DNA from: Chloroflexota bacterium | Lineage (GTDB): Bacteria > Chloroflexota > Anaerolineae > Anaerolineales > UBA4823 | Assembly (NCBI GenBank): GCA_023395675.1 | Contig: JAEWYL010000083.1 | Location: 1-10,484 of the forward strand | DNA: 10,484 bases | Direction of reading: 5' to 3' | In this document: positions 1-6,614 of the stretch, piece after piece | How the letters are laid out: the number at the start of each line of letters is the position of its first letter | Numbering within the stretch: the first letter of the stretch is position 1 | Translations under genes and position numbers: made by a program | Notes under the pieces: generated by a model | Database searches by the model: none | What the model saw: the letters and a program-made list of their open reading frames with translations, nothing else | Told to the model about the DNA's origin: nothing

Positions 1-506
1 CAGTCGGCGTGCAGGGCGCCAGCAGCCTGTAAGGTCCTGCGGGTCAGGCGCGCCATCAGCGGGGTGGAGGGGGCGTGCAGGGTAAAGTCATTCCCCCACA
101 CGGAGACCAGCAGGGGCTGTTCGAGCCAGGCCTGGGCCGCGAGCATGCCCTCATAAGGGATACGCATGGCGTGCACCAGGTCGGGCTTTACCCGCGCGCT
201 GATTTCGGCCAGGCGTTCCGCGGCTCGCCTCAGGGTCAGCGGGCCCAGCCACTGGCGCAGGGCGGTGCGCAGGCGGATGGTGGACGACCCCCAGGGGCCT
301 GGCGCGCGAGTTCTGCCTGGATTTCCCCGGTTCTCACCCTTCAAGCCGCTGAAGGCGACGTCCAGCACATGCAGCGAGTCCAGCTCCAGCGCGGGGCGGC
401 AGGGAAATGTAGATACCAGGTGCACTTCGGCCCCCTGCTCCACAAAATAACCGATCCAGTTCAGGGCAATCGCCGAGCGCCCGTCGGCCACAAAGAGCAG
501 CTTCAA
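1..506 (-). CDS. Glycosyltransferase family 4, N-terminal part (runs off the window)
   Basis: The first 168 codons of a GT-B glycosyltransferase are present; the C-terminal nucleotide-sugar domain lies beyond base 1. The protein opens with a Rossmann beta strand (KLLFVADGRS), then NWIGYFVEQGAEVHLVS, the usual N-terminal acceptor-domain pattern of GT4 enzymes. Further on come KPDLVHAMRIPYEG at about residues 107-120 and VSVWGNDFTLHAPSTPLM, a stretch common in this family, at about residues 133-150. The start is a TTG at 506-504, chosen because an AGGAG box sits 5 nt upstream, the protein begins right at the first beta strand, and no ATG fits. It follows the lipid kinase gene by 29 nt on the same strand, so the two are probably cotranscribed. 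Donor and acceptor sugars cannot be told from this part. Confidence in GT4-type is high; specificity is unknown. Confidence 0.85.
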   Translation of the reverse strand, partial: MKLLFVADGRSAIALNWIGYFVEQGAEVHLVSTFPCRPALELDSLHVLDVAFSGLKGENRGNPGRTRAPGPWGSSTIRLRTALRQWLGPLTLRRAAERLAEISARVKPDLVHAMRIPYEGMLAAQAWLEQPLLVSVWGNDFTLHAPSTPLMARLTRRTLQAAGALHAD

Positions 507-510
507 CGTG

Positions 511-518
511 TCTCCTCT
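511..518 (-). promoter_or_regulatory. Ribosome binding site deciding a TTG start
   Basis: On the minus strand this reads AGAGGAGA, a strong Shine-Dalgarno match. The AGGAG core is 5 nt before the TTG at 506. It is the main reason for calling TTG as the start of the window-edge glycosyltransferase. Confidence 0.7.
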
Positions 519-535
519 ATTCTCTACAGGTGGGC

Positions 536-1576
536 TCAAGCGGCCTGCACGCCGCCTTCGGGCAGCTCGCCGCGCTGGGGTACGAGAATCTTCACCGCCT
601 GGGGCAGGACGCTGATCTCCACGTCCTGGCTTTCGAGGATCTCCCCGTCCACCTGCACCATCTGCGGGGGATCAGAGTGGACCTCCACGCGGCGCACCTG
701 CCAGTGCTGCAGCGCAGGCCTGGTCTCGCTCCCCCCCATTACGCTGGCAGCCAGGGCCACCAGGGCCGGAAGATCCGAGCGGGTTACGACCACGACATCC
801 AGGAGGCCGTCGCTGACGTCAATCTCGGGGACCAGGAACAGCCCCTGCGCGCCCATCGTCCCGGAATTGGCGATAATGCAGGCCAGGCCCTGGGTTTCCA
901 CCTGCTCTCCGTCCAGGTTCAGGCGGTAGCGCGCCACCGGCGGGTCGGCGATGGACTGCAGGGCCGAGAAAGCATAAGCCAGCACGCCGATGCGGTCTTT
1001 CAACTCCCGCTTCGCGCCCTCCACCATTTCGGCCTCGAAACCGAGACTGGCGCGCAGCAAAAATGCCCGGCCCTCGGATTCCGCCTGCCCCTGCTCCGCC
1101 TTGAAGCGGCCCATATCCACGCTGCGGTGGATGGCCTCGGGGTTAATGAGCAGGGCGCAGGCCGCAGTCAGGTCGGAAGGGATCCCCAGCTCGACCGCCA
1201 TCACGTTGGCGGTCCCGCCCGGCAGAATTGCCAAGGGGACCGCGCTCCCGATCAGGCCCGTGGCTACCTCCGCCACGGTGCCGTCGCCTCCGTTGACAGC
1301 CACCAGCTCCACCCCGGCGTCAAGCGCCTCCCGGGCCAGCTCCTGCCCGTCCCCCGCTTTTTTGGTGATGGACACATCCCAATCAATCTTCGCTTCGGAA
1401 AAAGCCGCGTTCAGTTCTTTCAAGATCGGCTGGTCCTGACCGGCAGCCGGGTTGATAATTACCTGGACCCGTTTGGGCAGCTCCCGCTGTTCCGGTCCTT
1501 TTCCGGTAGGAGGGCGGCGCACCGCTCCCCCTTCTTCTCCCGCCTTTTTTCCACCAGCCTCGGATGGTTCCTGCAT
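536..1576 (-). CDS. YegS/BmrU-type lipid kinase (diacylglycerol kinase catalytic domain)
   Basis: Probable ATP-dependent lipid kinase of the diacylglycerol kinase catalytic family, phosphorylating a diacylglycerol-like or other lipid alcohol at the inner membrane face. From the chosen ATG (346 residues), VQVIINPAAGQ at 37-47 opens the N-terminal domain, the nucleotide-binding GGDGT is at 96-100, the LPGGTAN loop at 118-124, and the C-terminal beta-sandwich carries SDGLLDV (255-261) and VDGE (309-312). The first 34 residues are charged, Gly/Pro/Lys-rich and probably disordered, which is unusual for the family. The ATG at 1576 is preceded by GGGAG with 9 nt spacing; in-frame ATG 1585, GTG 1597 and TTG 1600 have poorer sites. 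It lies 60 nt downstream of one glycosyltransferase gene and 29 nt upstream of another, so its product may feed a glycolipid pathway (inference). Family assignment is secure; substrate is not. Confidence 0.88.
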   Translation of the reverse strand: MQEPSEAGGKKAGEEGGAVRRPPTGKGPEQRELPKRVQVIINPAAGQDQPILKELNAAFSEAKIDWDVSITKKAGDGQELAREALDAGVELVAVNGGDGTVAEVATGLIGSAVPLAILPGGTANVMAVELGIPSDLTAACALLINPEAIHRSVDMGRFKAEQGQAESEGRAFLLRASLGFEAEMVEGAKRELKDRIGVLAYAFSALQSIADPPVARYRLNLDGEQVETQGLACIIANSGTMGAQGLFLVPEIDVSDGLLDVVVVTRSDLPALVALAASVMGGSETRPALQHWQVRRVEVHSDPPQMVQVDGEILESQDVEISVLPQAVKILVPQRGELPEGGVQAA

Positions 1577-1636
1577 GGCTGCCATCTCCCTTAACACCAA
1601 TCGAACGTTAACCCAGGGGATTGGAGGCGGGCCGGT

Positions 1637-2785
1637 TCAGCCATCTTGCCCGGCCGGCCGGAGAGCCGGGCACTTCAGGAGCAGGGCCTGCTCCACTGCC
1701 CGGGCAAAAATACCCGCCATCACCTCAAAGTTCACCTCGTCAGACACAATGCGAAAGGATTCGGCCCCCATCTTCCGCAGGCGCGCCGGATCGGTGAGGG
1801 CCTGCGCAAGCGCGTGGTTGAGCGCTTCCTGGCTGCCGGGCTGCACCTGCCAGCCGTTCCCGGGGCGCACCAGGTCGGCCTGCGTCCCGTCCCCCTCGGC
1901 GACGATGACAGGCAGCCCGTGGGCCATCGCTTCGTGGACCGCCAGCCCGCCGGTCCCCGGCAGGACGAAGAGGTCGGACCTCGCGAAATGGGGGCGCAGC
2001 GCCTCACCCCGCAGAGCGCCGGGGAAGCGAGCCCGGGGATAGACCTGCCGGGCAGCCTGCTCCAGCTCGTCCCGCGCCGGTCCATCCCCGATCACGGTCA
2101 GCTCGGGCTGGCGTTCCTGGGTCAGGGAGGCGCAGGCGCGCAGCAGGAGGTCCACCCGCTTGCGCGCCTGCAGGCGTCCGACGAAGAGCACCCTGGGGGG
2201 GCCATCGAAGGCGGCGGAACGGGAAGGGGGCGGGGTGGAAGGGCGCGGGGTGGCCGCGTTGGGGGCGACGAACACCTGCTCAGGCCGGTATCCCAGCCGG
2301 CAGTATTCCTCAGCGCCCTGGCGGCTGTAGGCGATCATGACGTCGAAGGCGCGCAGGAAGCGCAGCCGGCCCGGCATCCGCAGCGACTGCAGCTTTCCGG
2401 CTCCTTGCGGGAGGCCCAACCCCCAGCCGATCACCGGGCGGCGGCGGGCGCGCATCCAGCCCAGGGCGCGCCAGGTGCTGAGGTTGCGGGAGTTCGCCTC
2501 GACCACCAGGGCGTCTGGCTCCCATTCCCGCAGCCAGTTCAGCAGGTTCGCCTGCCAGCAGAGGTATAACGGCGAGCGGGTACTGCCAAGGTGCAGGTTG
2601 CGGGCGGGGTAGTAGCGGGCGCGCTCCAGCTTCTCGGCAGGGATGACAGCCTCCTCCGCAAGCGGCTGCCCGGCAAATACGCTCAGGCCGCCCTCGAATG
2701 CCGCGGCCAGGTGATCGAAAAAGGGGGCCCGGTAGGCAGGCAGCACGCGCTGCTGCAGGCCCAGCCGGATCGGTTTTTGCTGCAT
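1637..2785 (-). CDS. Glycosyltransferase family 4
   Basis: A 382-residue GT-B glycosyltransferase. The N-terminal domain begins IRLGLQQRVLPAYRAPFFDHL (6-26), an opening typical of one GT4 group. The C-terminal donor domain shows VLFVGRLQARKRVDLLLRA (199-217), the strand VIGDGP (231-236) and PGTGGLAVHEAMAHGLPV (276-293). In the usual E-x7-E signature the second Glu is E285, but the first position (277) is Gly; such a GTGGL variant occurs in other GT4 proteins as I recall them, so this alone does not mean loss of activity. The ATG at 2785 was chosen over an open extension to 2899 because homology-like sequence starts there and the extension crosses a hairpin. No Shine-Dalgarno precedes the ATG, but a TATAAT box lies 6 nt upstream, which suggests a leaderless message. 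It is followed by the lipid kinase and a second GT4 gene. Sugar specificity is unknown. Confidence 0.9.
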   Translation of the reverse strand: MQQKPIRLGLQQRVLPAYRAPFFDHLAAAFEGGLSVFAGQPLAEEAVIPAEKLERARYYPARNLHLGSTRSPLYLCWQANLLNWLREWEPDALVVEANSRNLSTWRALGWMRARRRPVIGWGLGLPQGAGKLQSLRMPGRLRFLRAFDVMIAYSRQGAEEYCRLGYRPEQVFVAPNAATPRPSTPPPSRSAAFDGPPRVLFVGRLQARKRVDLLLRACASLTQERQPELTVIGDGPARDELEQAARQVYPRARFPGALRGEALRPHFARSDLFVLPGTGGLAVHEAMAHGLPVIVAEGDGTQADLVRPGNGWQVQPGSQEALNHALAQALTDPARLRKMGAESFRIVSDEVNFEVMAGIFARAVEQALLLKCPALRPAGQDG

Positions 2786-2791
2786 GGGGCC

Positions 2792-2797
2792 ATTATA
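2792..2797 (-). promoter_or_regulatory. Candidate -10 box for the GT4/lipid kinase operon
   Basis: The minus strand reads TATAAT followed by GGCCCC and then the ATG at 2785. Transcription normally starts about 7 nt past the -10 hexamer, which here is the A of the ATG. No TTGACA-like -35 exists at 16-18 nt (the sequence is G-rich) and there is no TGn extension, so the call rests on a perfect -10 and the absence of a Shine-Dalgarno. Confidence 0.5.
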
Positions 2798-2856
2798 CTT
2801 GAGGCCGGAACCTTTCCCCCATCCCCGCAGATTGCAGGGTGCACGAAAAGTTAGTG

Positions 2857-2912
2857 AAGGGGTAATGTGTGCGTGGCGGTCTGGCACAGGCAAGGCCACG
2901 CATAACCCCCTT
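2857..2912. terminator. Hairpin with T tract between the two glycan operons
   Basis: A bulged stem: AAGGGG (2857-2862) pairs with CCCCTT (2907-2912), and TGCGTGG (2870-2876) pairs perfectly with CCACGCA (2896-2902) around a 19-nt loop. On the plus strand it runs straight into six T residues (2911-2916), the form of an intrinsic terminator. On the minus strand, in which the flanking genes run, the stem is followed only by a looser T-rich stretch (TTCACTAACTTTT). It lies 97 nt past the methyltransferase stop and just before the next promoter, so it plausibly ends the upstream operon and may work in both directions. Confidence 0.55.
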
Positions 2913-2938
2913 TTTTACGACTTTTGGGTGCTCCCATA

Positions 2939-2953
2939 GTGTACGAAATACAC
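2939..2953. repeat. Small inverted repeat
   Basis: GTGTA, CGAAA, TACAC: a perfect 5-bp inverted repeat with a 5-nt centre in the intergenic region upstream of the 2785 gene. It could be a protein-binding site or part of a 3' UTR hairpin. Its short length makes chance possible. Confidence 0.3.
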
Positions 2954-3008
2954 GTCTCGCGGCTGGTTCGGGACTGCCTTAGCAGGCGGGCCAATTTTAG
3001 GACGGTTT

Positions 3009-3890
3009 TCAGGTTTTGGCCGCTTCTTCACCGAACCCTACCACGTAAGCTTTCCAGTCAAGATCCTCCACCCTCGTCACGGGCGGGAACCCGGGCTGCA
3101 TCCTGCACAGCCGGTAGCCGGCCTCCCCGGCGGCTTCCCACACCGCATGGGCCGCCTGCGGGCCGTGCAGCTCAATCAGCAGGAGCGGGCGGGCCTCGCG
3201 CAGCAGCCTGTGCATCCCTTTCACCGCCAGCACTTCTCCGCCCTCAATATCCATTTTCAGCACCTGGGGAGCGGGGTTGCCCCTGTCATAGACAAATTCG
3301 TCCAGCGACAGGCCGGTCACACTCACTTCTCCCGGGTAGTGGACCTCCTCCCGCCCGGAGGAGCCTTCGGCTTTGCCCATCCCGCCGGATGGCCCGATCA
3401 GGAACCGCACCGTCCGGGCGGTGTCAATCACGGCGCCGGCGCAAACGCTCACCCGAGTCTGCAGCCCGTTGCGGGAAATGTTCGCCCTCAACCGCGCGAC
3501 GTTGTCCGGCAGGGCCTCGAAGGCGAAAACCTGCCCTTTTTCCCCCACGTGGCGGGCCAGCAGCAGGCTGATGTAGCCGATATTCGCCCCGACATCGTAG
3601 GCCACCATTCCCGGGGCGACCAGTTCCTGCACCGCCTGCTGAAGCTCGGGCTCATAGGTGCCGAGCCAGTAATCCTTCTCCGCCTGCAGGTCCAGCTCGA
3701 GCTCCATGCCGCTCAGGCCGCCGGCTGCGACCCGCACCGGCGTCTTCCCGCGGGGCGCGGCCTGGTTCAGGCCGGCTCGCAGCAGCCGCGCCAGCGGGCC
3801 CAATCGGTAAATGGCGCGTTTGACCGGCATCGGCAGCAGGCGCGCCGCCAGCGCGGCCAGGGAGAGCAGGGCTGATTTCACAATTCTCAT
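3009..3890 (-). CDS. FkbM family SAM-dependent methyltransferase
   Basis: A 293-residue methyltransferase of the FkbM type, which as a family O-methylates hydroxyl groups, often on sugars of surface polysaccharides or on secondary metabolites. SAM-binding motif I is VAYDVGANIGYISLLLA (96-112), the acidic end of strand 2 is FEALP (124-128), and the family hallmark LKMDIEGGE is at 211-219. A basic, partly hydrophobic N-terminus (1-45) may form amphipathic helices that hold the enzyme at the membrane. The ATG at 3890 overlaps the TGA of the upstream glycosyltransferase by 4 nt (ATGA), so translation is probably coupled. It is the last gene of the four-gene operon and likely methylates the glycan assembled by its neighbours (inference). 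Residues 165-190 form a Gly/Ser-rich loop absent from compact members. The family call is strong; the methylated position is unknown. Confidence 0.9.
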   Translation of the reverse strand: MRIVKSALLSLAALAARLLPMPVKRAIYRLGPLARLLRAGLNQAAPRGKTPVRVAAGGLSGMELELDLQAEKDYWLGTYEPELQQAVQELVAPGMVAYDVGANIGYISLLLARHVGEKGQVFAFEALPDNVARLRANISRNGLQTRVSVCAGAVIDTARTVRFLIGPSGGMGKAEGSSGREEVHYPGEVSVTGLSLDEFVYDRGNPAPQVLKMDIEGGEVLAVKGMHRLLREARPLLLIELHGPQAAHAVWEAAGEAGYRLCRMQPGFPPVTRVEDLDWKAYVVGFGEEAAKT

Positions 3891-4936
3891 AGGTTCAGGG
3901 CTTCCAGATAGCCGGTTAGCATTTGGTCCAGGCCGAAGGCCTCTTCGGCTCTCCGGCGCGCCCCGCGGCGGAACGTTTCCTGGGAGGCGAGGATCTCAAG
4001 CCCCGCCTCCACCAGGGAGGGGATATCCGGGGGCTCCAGGCGCCAGGCGTCCCCCCCGTAAGGGACCACCCGCCCGGCGAAGCCGGTGACCAGCTCGGAC
4101 AGGGCGCCGGTGTCGAAGGCGGCCACCGGCAGCCCGCAGGCCATGGCCTCCAGCACGGAGTTTGGGCAGGCAGGGTGCAGGTCGGCCGAGTACAGAAAGT
4201 GCGCCGAGCGGTCGAGCTCGGGGATCTGTTCCGGGGGTGCCGGGCCAAACCAGATGGCAGGGGTCTGAGATTTTCCCTCCCAACTGCGCTGCAGCTCGGG
4301 AGATGCCCGGCCCACGATCATCAGCTCAACCCCACCGGGGAAGAGGCCGGGTGCAGATGCAGCCAGGCGTTCCGACAACCCCCCGGCGAGGCTGAAAGCG
4401 GCCTCCAGGCCCAGCTCATAGCCCCCCATCAGGCTGCCCTCCACCAGCAGGATTCTGCAGCGGTCGCCGGGTCGGGCGTGCGGGCCCTCGGGAGAATAAG
4501 CGGTAAGATCCACGCCGTTATAGACTACGCTGGTGCTGCCGGGTGCAGGCCCGTACACGCGCTCCCACCAGGACTGTGAAAACCGGCTCTGGTAAACGAT
4601 GTGGCCTGCCAGCCGGGAGCGGATCAGCGATAATATGAAGTTGCCGTATTCGGAGCGCAGATAGTGGCGCAGGCCCGTGCTCCGGCCTGCCCGGTGGAGC
4701 CAGTTCATCCCGTTCAGGCGCTGGACGATGCGCGCCCCGCGGCGCCTGGCGTTCCACAACCCGGCAATATCCCGCGTCCCGCCGATCACCAGCACCGCAC
4801 TGCAGGAGGCCTCCCGCGGGTCGTGGCAGACCCGGACGCCGCGGGCGGCCAGCCCGGCTTCCAGCCGGCGCCGGAACGAAACCATCCCGCCCACTCCGGT
4901 AACTTTCGGGACGATGCAGACAGCCGGGCCGTTCAA
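3887..4936 (-). CDS. Glycosyltransferase family 4
   Basis: A 349-residue GT-B glycosyltransferase. The N-terminal domain has VTGVGGMVSFRRRLEAGLAARG (12-33), where the GG loop is the usual acceptor-side glycine turn. The inter-domain part ends in VVYNGVD (137-143), and the donor domain has ILLVEGSLMGGYELGLEA (162-179), ELMIVGR (204-210) and HPACPNSVLEAMACGLPVAA (254-273), the standard GT4 nucleotide-sugar motif. The start taken is TTG at 4936, which overlaps the acyltransferase stop as TTGA; an ATG at 4987 is in frame but has no ribosome binding site and would add 17 residues overlapping the upstream gene by 55 nt. It lies between the acyltransferase and methyltransferase genes in a tightly coupled operon. 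It likely adds one sugar during assembly of the same glycan; donor and linkage cannot be read from sequence. Confidence 0.88.
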   Translation of the reverse strand: MNGPAVCIVPKVTGVGGMVSFRRRLEAGLAARGVRVCHDPREASCSAVLVIGGTRDIAGLWNARRRGARIVQRLNGMNWLHRAGRSTGLRHYLRSEYGNFILSLIRSRLAGHIVYQSRFSQSWWERVYGPAPGSTSVVYNGVDLTAYSPEGPHARPGDRCRILLVEGSLMGGYELGLEAAFSLAGGLSERLAASAPGLFPGGVELMIVGRASPELQRSWEGKSQTPAIWFGPAPPEQIPELDRSAHFLYSADLHPACPNSVLEAMACGLPVAAFDTGALSELVTGFAGRVVPYGGDAWRLEPPDIPSLVEAGLEILASQETFRRGARRRAEEAFGLDQMLTGYLEALNL

Positions 4937-5376
4937 GGCTCTCGCTTCCCGATGCAGCGCGCCGGGTTGCCGGCCCAGATTTCCCATTCGCCGGTGGACT
5001 GCAGCAGCACGGCGTTGGCACCGACCACCGTGCCGCGCCCCACGCGCAGCACCCCCTCTTTGCAGAGCACCTTCGACCCGGGCGACAGGATTACGTCATC
5101 CTCGAGGGCGACGCCCTCGAACAGGGAGCGGCTCATGGGACGGTAGATATCCGCGCGCCCGACCCCGGCTCCGGGGTAAATTTTCACCCGGTCGCCGATG
5201 GTGGTGCTAGAGTGAATCACCACTCCAAACCCGCCGTGAGCCAGCTCGAAATCGCGGCCGATGCGGACGGAGCGCGGGATCTCAACCCCCAAAAGCTTTA
5301 ACAGGTAATAAGCCGGTCTCCCCAGGAGAGGCCGGGAGCGGGCATAGACCAGCGCCGTGTAAAAATCGCGGCTCAT
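4933..5376 (-). CDS. Left-handed beta-helix acyltransferase, serine acetyltransferase-like
   Basis: A 147-residue acyl-CoA-dependent transferase of the hexapeptide-repeat (LbH) type, closest in pattern to the C-terminal half of serine O-acetyltransferase. A short helical N-terminus (1-35) precedes hexapeptide turns: VRIGRDFELAHGGFGVVIHS (37-56), TTIGDRVKIYPGAGVG (58-73), VALEDDVILSPGSKV (89-103), LRVGRGTVVGANAVLL (110-125). It ends with WAGNPARCIGK (134-144), the usual C-terminal cap. H47 in LAHGG matches the catalytic His position of CysE-type enzymes, and H55 follows it. CysE has an extra N-terminal domain that is missing here, and the position in a glycan operon argues for an O- or N-acetyltransferase acting on a sugar rather than cysteine biosynthesis (inference). 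The ATG lies 13 nt after the wecB-like stop and has only a weak Shine-Dalgarno; the 3' end overlaps the next gene by 4 nt. Confidence 0.87.
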   Translation of the reverse strand: MSRDFYTALVYARSRPLLGRPAYYLLKLLGVEIPRSVRIGRDFELAHGGFGVVIHSSTTIGDRVKIYPGAGVGRADIYRPMSRSLFEGVALEDDVILSPGSKVLCKEGVLRVGRGTVVGANAVLLQSTGEWEIWAGNPARCIGKREP

Positions 5377-5389
5377 ACTCAGGCCTGCA

Positions 5390-6523
5390 TCAGCCTTGAA
5401 AATTCAGTACGGCGGCTGCGATGCGCTCGGCGGCGTGCCCGTCGCCGTAGGGGTTCACCGCCTGCGCCATACTGGCGTGCGCTTCCGGGTCGTCCAGCAG
5501 GCGGGCGGCCTCGGCGAAGATGCGCTCCGGATCGGCCCCCACCAGCCGTACGGTACCGGCTTCTACCCCTTCCGGGCGCTCCGTGACTTCACGCAGCACC
5601 AGGACCGGGACTCCCAGCCCGGGTGCTTCTTCCTGGATGCCGCCGGAGTCGGTCAGCACCAGGGTCGCGCGCTTCATTAACTGCACCAGCGGCAGGTAAT
5701 CCAGCGGGGGCAGCAGGGTCACATGGGGTATGCCGGACAGCAGGCGCTTCACCGGCTCCTGCACGTTGGGGTTCAGGTGCACGGGATAGACAAACTGCAC
5801 CGCGCCGCAGTAGGTCTCCGCCAGCCTGCGGATCGCGAGGCAGATATTCTCCAGCGGGGCTCCGAAATTCTCCCGGCGGTGGGCGGTGATCAGCACCAGG
5901 CGGGGGGCTCCAGCGCCGTTCAGCCCGAGACGGCGGAATAACCTCTCGATCTCCGCCGTAGGGGGCAGGCCTGCCACGGACTGCAGGGCATCAATAACCG
6001 GGTTTCCGGTCAGGATCACTTGTTCGGCGGGAATATTTTCTCGCAAGAGGTTGGCGCGCGCCCATTCTGTGGGGGCGAAATGCAGGTCCGCGACGACCCC
6101 CGCCACCCGGCGGTTGATTTCCTCCGGAAAGGGCTGCCGCTTATCGCCGGTGCGCAACCCCGCCTCCACGTGCCCGACGCGGATGCCGTGATAGTAAGCC
6201 AGCAGCGCAGCGGACATCACCGTGGTCGTATCACCCTGCACCAGGACCCAATCGGGCTTGAGGTCCGCCAGCACCGGGTCCAAAGCGGTGAAGACCGAAG
6301 CTGTCAGCGCGGCCAGCGACTGGTTTGGGCGCATCAGGTCCAGGTCCACCTGAGGGACGATACCGAACAGGTTCAACACCTGGTCCAGCATCTGCCGGTG
6401 CTGGGCGGTGACGCAGACGAGCGATTCCACGCCCGTCGCGCGTTCCAGGGCCCGGACCACGGGCGCCATCTTCACGGCTTCGGGCCGCGTGCCAAAGATC
6501 GATAATACTCTCAATGCGGGCAT
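5390..6523 (-). CDS. wecB: UDP-N-acetylglucosamine 2-epimerase (non-hydrolysing)
   Basis: A 377-residue cytoplasmic enzyme that interconverts UDP-GlcNAc and UDP-ManNAc, supplying ManNAc or ManNAcA units for surface polysaccharides. Full length for the WecB/MnaA family. Family motifs are intact: FGTRPEAVKMAP (10-21), VQGDTTT (95-101), GHVEAGLRTGD (117-127), PFPEEINR (131-138), ITAHRREN (212-219), PVHLNPNV (247-254), TDSGGIQEEAP (291-301) and TERPEGVEAGT (314-324). Residues matching the catalytic Asp, two Glu and His of the E. coli enzyme are D98, E120, E134 and H215. The start is ATG 6523, with AGGAG 12 nt upstream, slightly long spacing but the only good choice. It is the first gene of the four-gene operon and diverges from lexA, so it sets the precursor supply for the downstream glycosyltransferase, acyltransferase and methyltransferase. 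Also called mnaA in some species. Confidence 0.96.
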   Translation of the reverse strand: MPALRVLSIFGTRPEAVKMAPVVRALERATGVESLVCVTAQHRQMLDQVLNLFGIVPQVDLDLMRPNQSLAALTASVFTALDPVLADLKPDWVLVQGDTTTVMSAALLAYYHGIRVGHVEAGLRTGDKRQPFPEEINRRVAGVVADLHFAPTEWARANLLRENIPAEQVILTGNPVIDALQSVAGLPPTAEIERLFRRLGLNGAGAPRLVLITAHRRENFGAPLENICLAIRRLAETYCGAVQFVYPVHLNPNVQEPVKRLLSGIPHVTLLPPLDYLPLVQLMKRATLVLTDSGGIQEEAPGLGVPVLVLREVTERPEGVEAGTVRLVGADPERIFAEAARLLDDPEAHASMAQAVNPYGDGHAAERIAAAVLNFQG

Positions 6524-6553
6524 GAGGCTGTCTTGCTCCTTTCAAGCTTACCG

Positions 6554-6562
6554 ATTATGCCA
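6554..6562 (-). promoter_or_regulatory. Candidate extended -10 promoter for the wecB operon
   Basis: The minus strand reads TGGCATAAT, one mismatch from the extended -10 TGnTATAAT, 30 nt before the wecB ATG. The -35 region is poor (TTTCAC at 17 nt, CTTTCA at 18 nt), as is common for extended -10 promoters. It would give a leader of about 24 nt carrying the AGGAG site. Confidence 0.45.
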
Positions 6563-6614
6563 CAAGATGCGGGTTGGTGAAAGGAAACCGGCGCGCGCAT
6601 GGCGGCGGACTGCA

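Noticed and set aside
530..1594. 354-codon open frame on the plus strand, opposite almost exactly the lipid kinase gene
   Set aside because: The minus strand encodes clear kinase motifs; the plus frame is His/Gln/Arg/Gly-rich with no motif or ribosome site, a typical mirror frame in GC-rich DNA.
1646..2569. 307-codon open frame on the plus strand opposite the GT4 gene
   Set aside because: Low-complexity Gly/Gln/Arg/Pro translation with no family features; antisense to a well-supported glycosyltransferase.
2955..2985. GGTTCGGGACTGCC, resembling a tRNA T-arm
   Set aside because: The invariant A of the loop is missing, the flanking bases do not form a T stem, and no acceptor, D or anticodon arm surrounds it.
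6365..6374. GAACAGGTTC, a possible second LexA box
   Set aside because: The half-sites are 2 nt apart instead of 4, and it lies inside the wecB coding sequence, away from any start.
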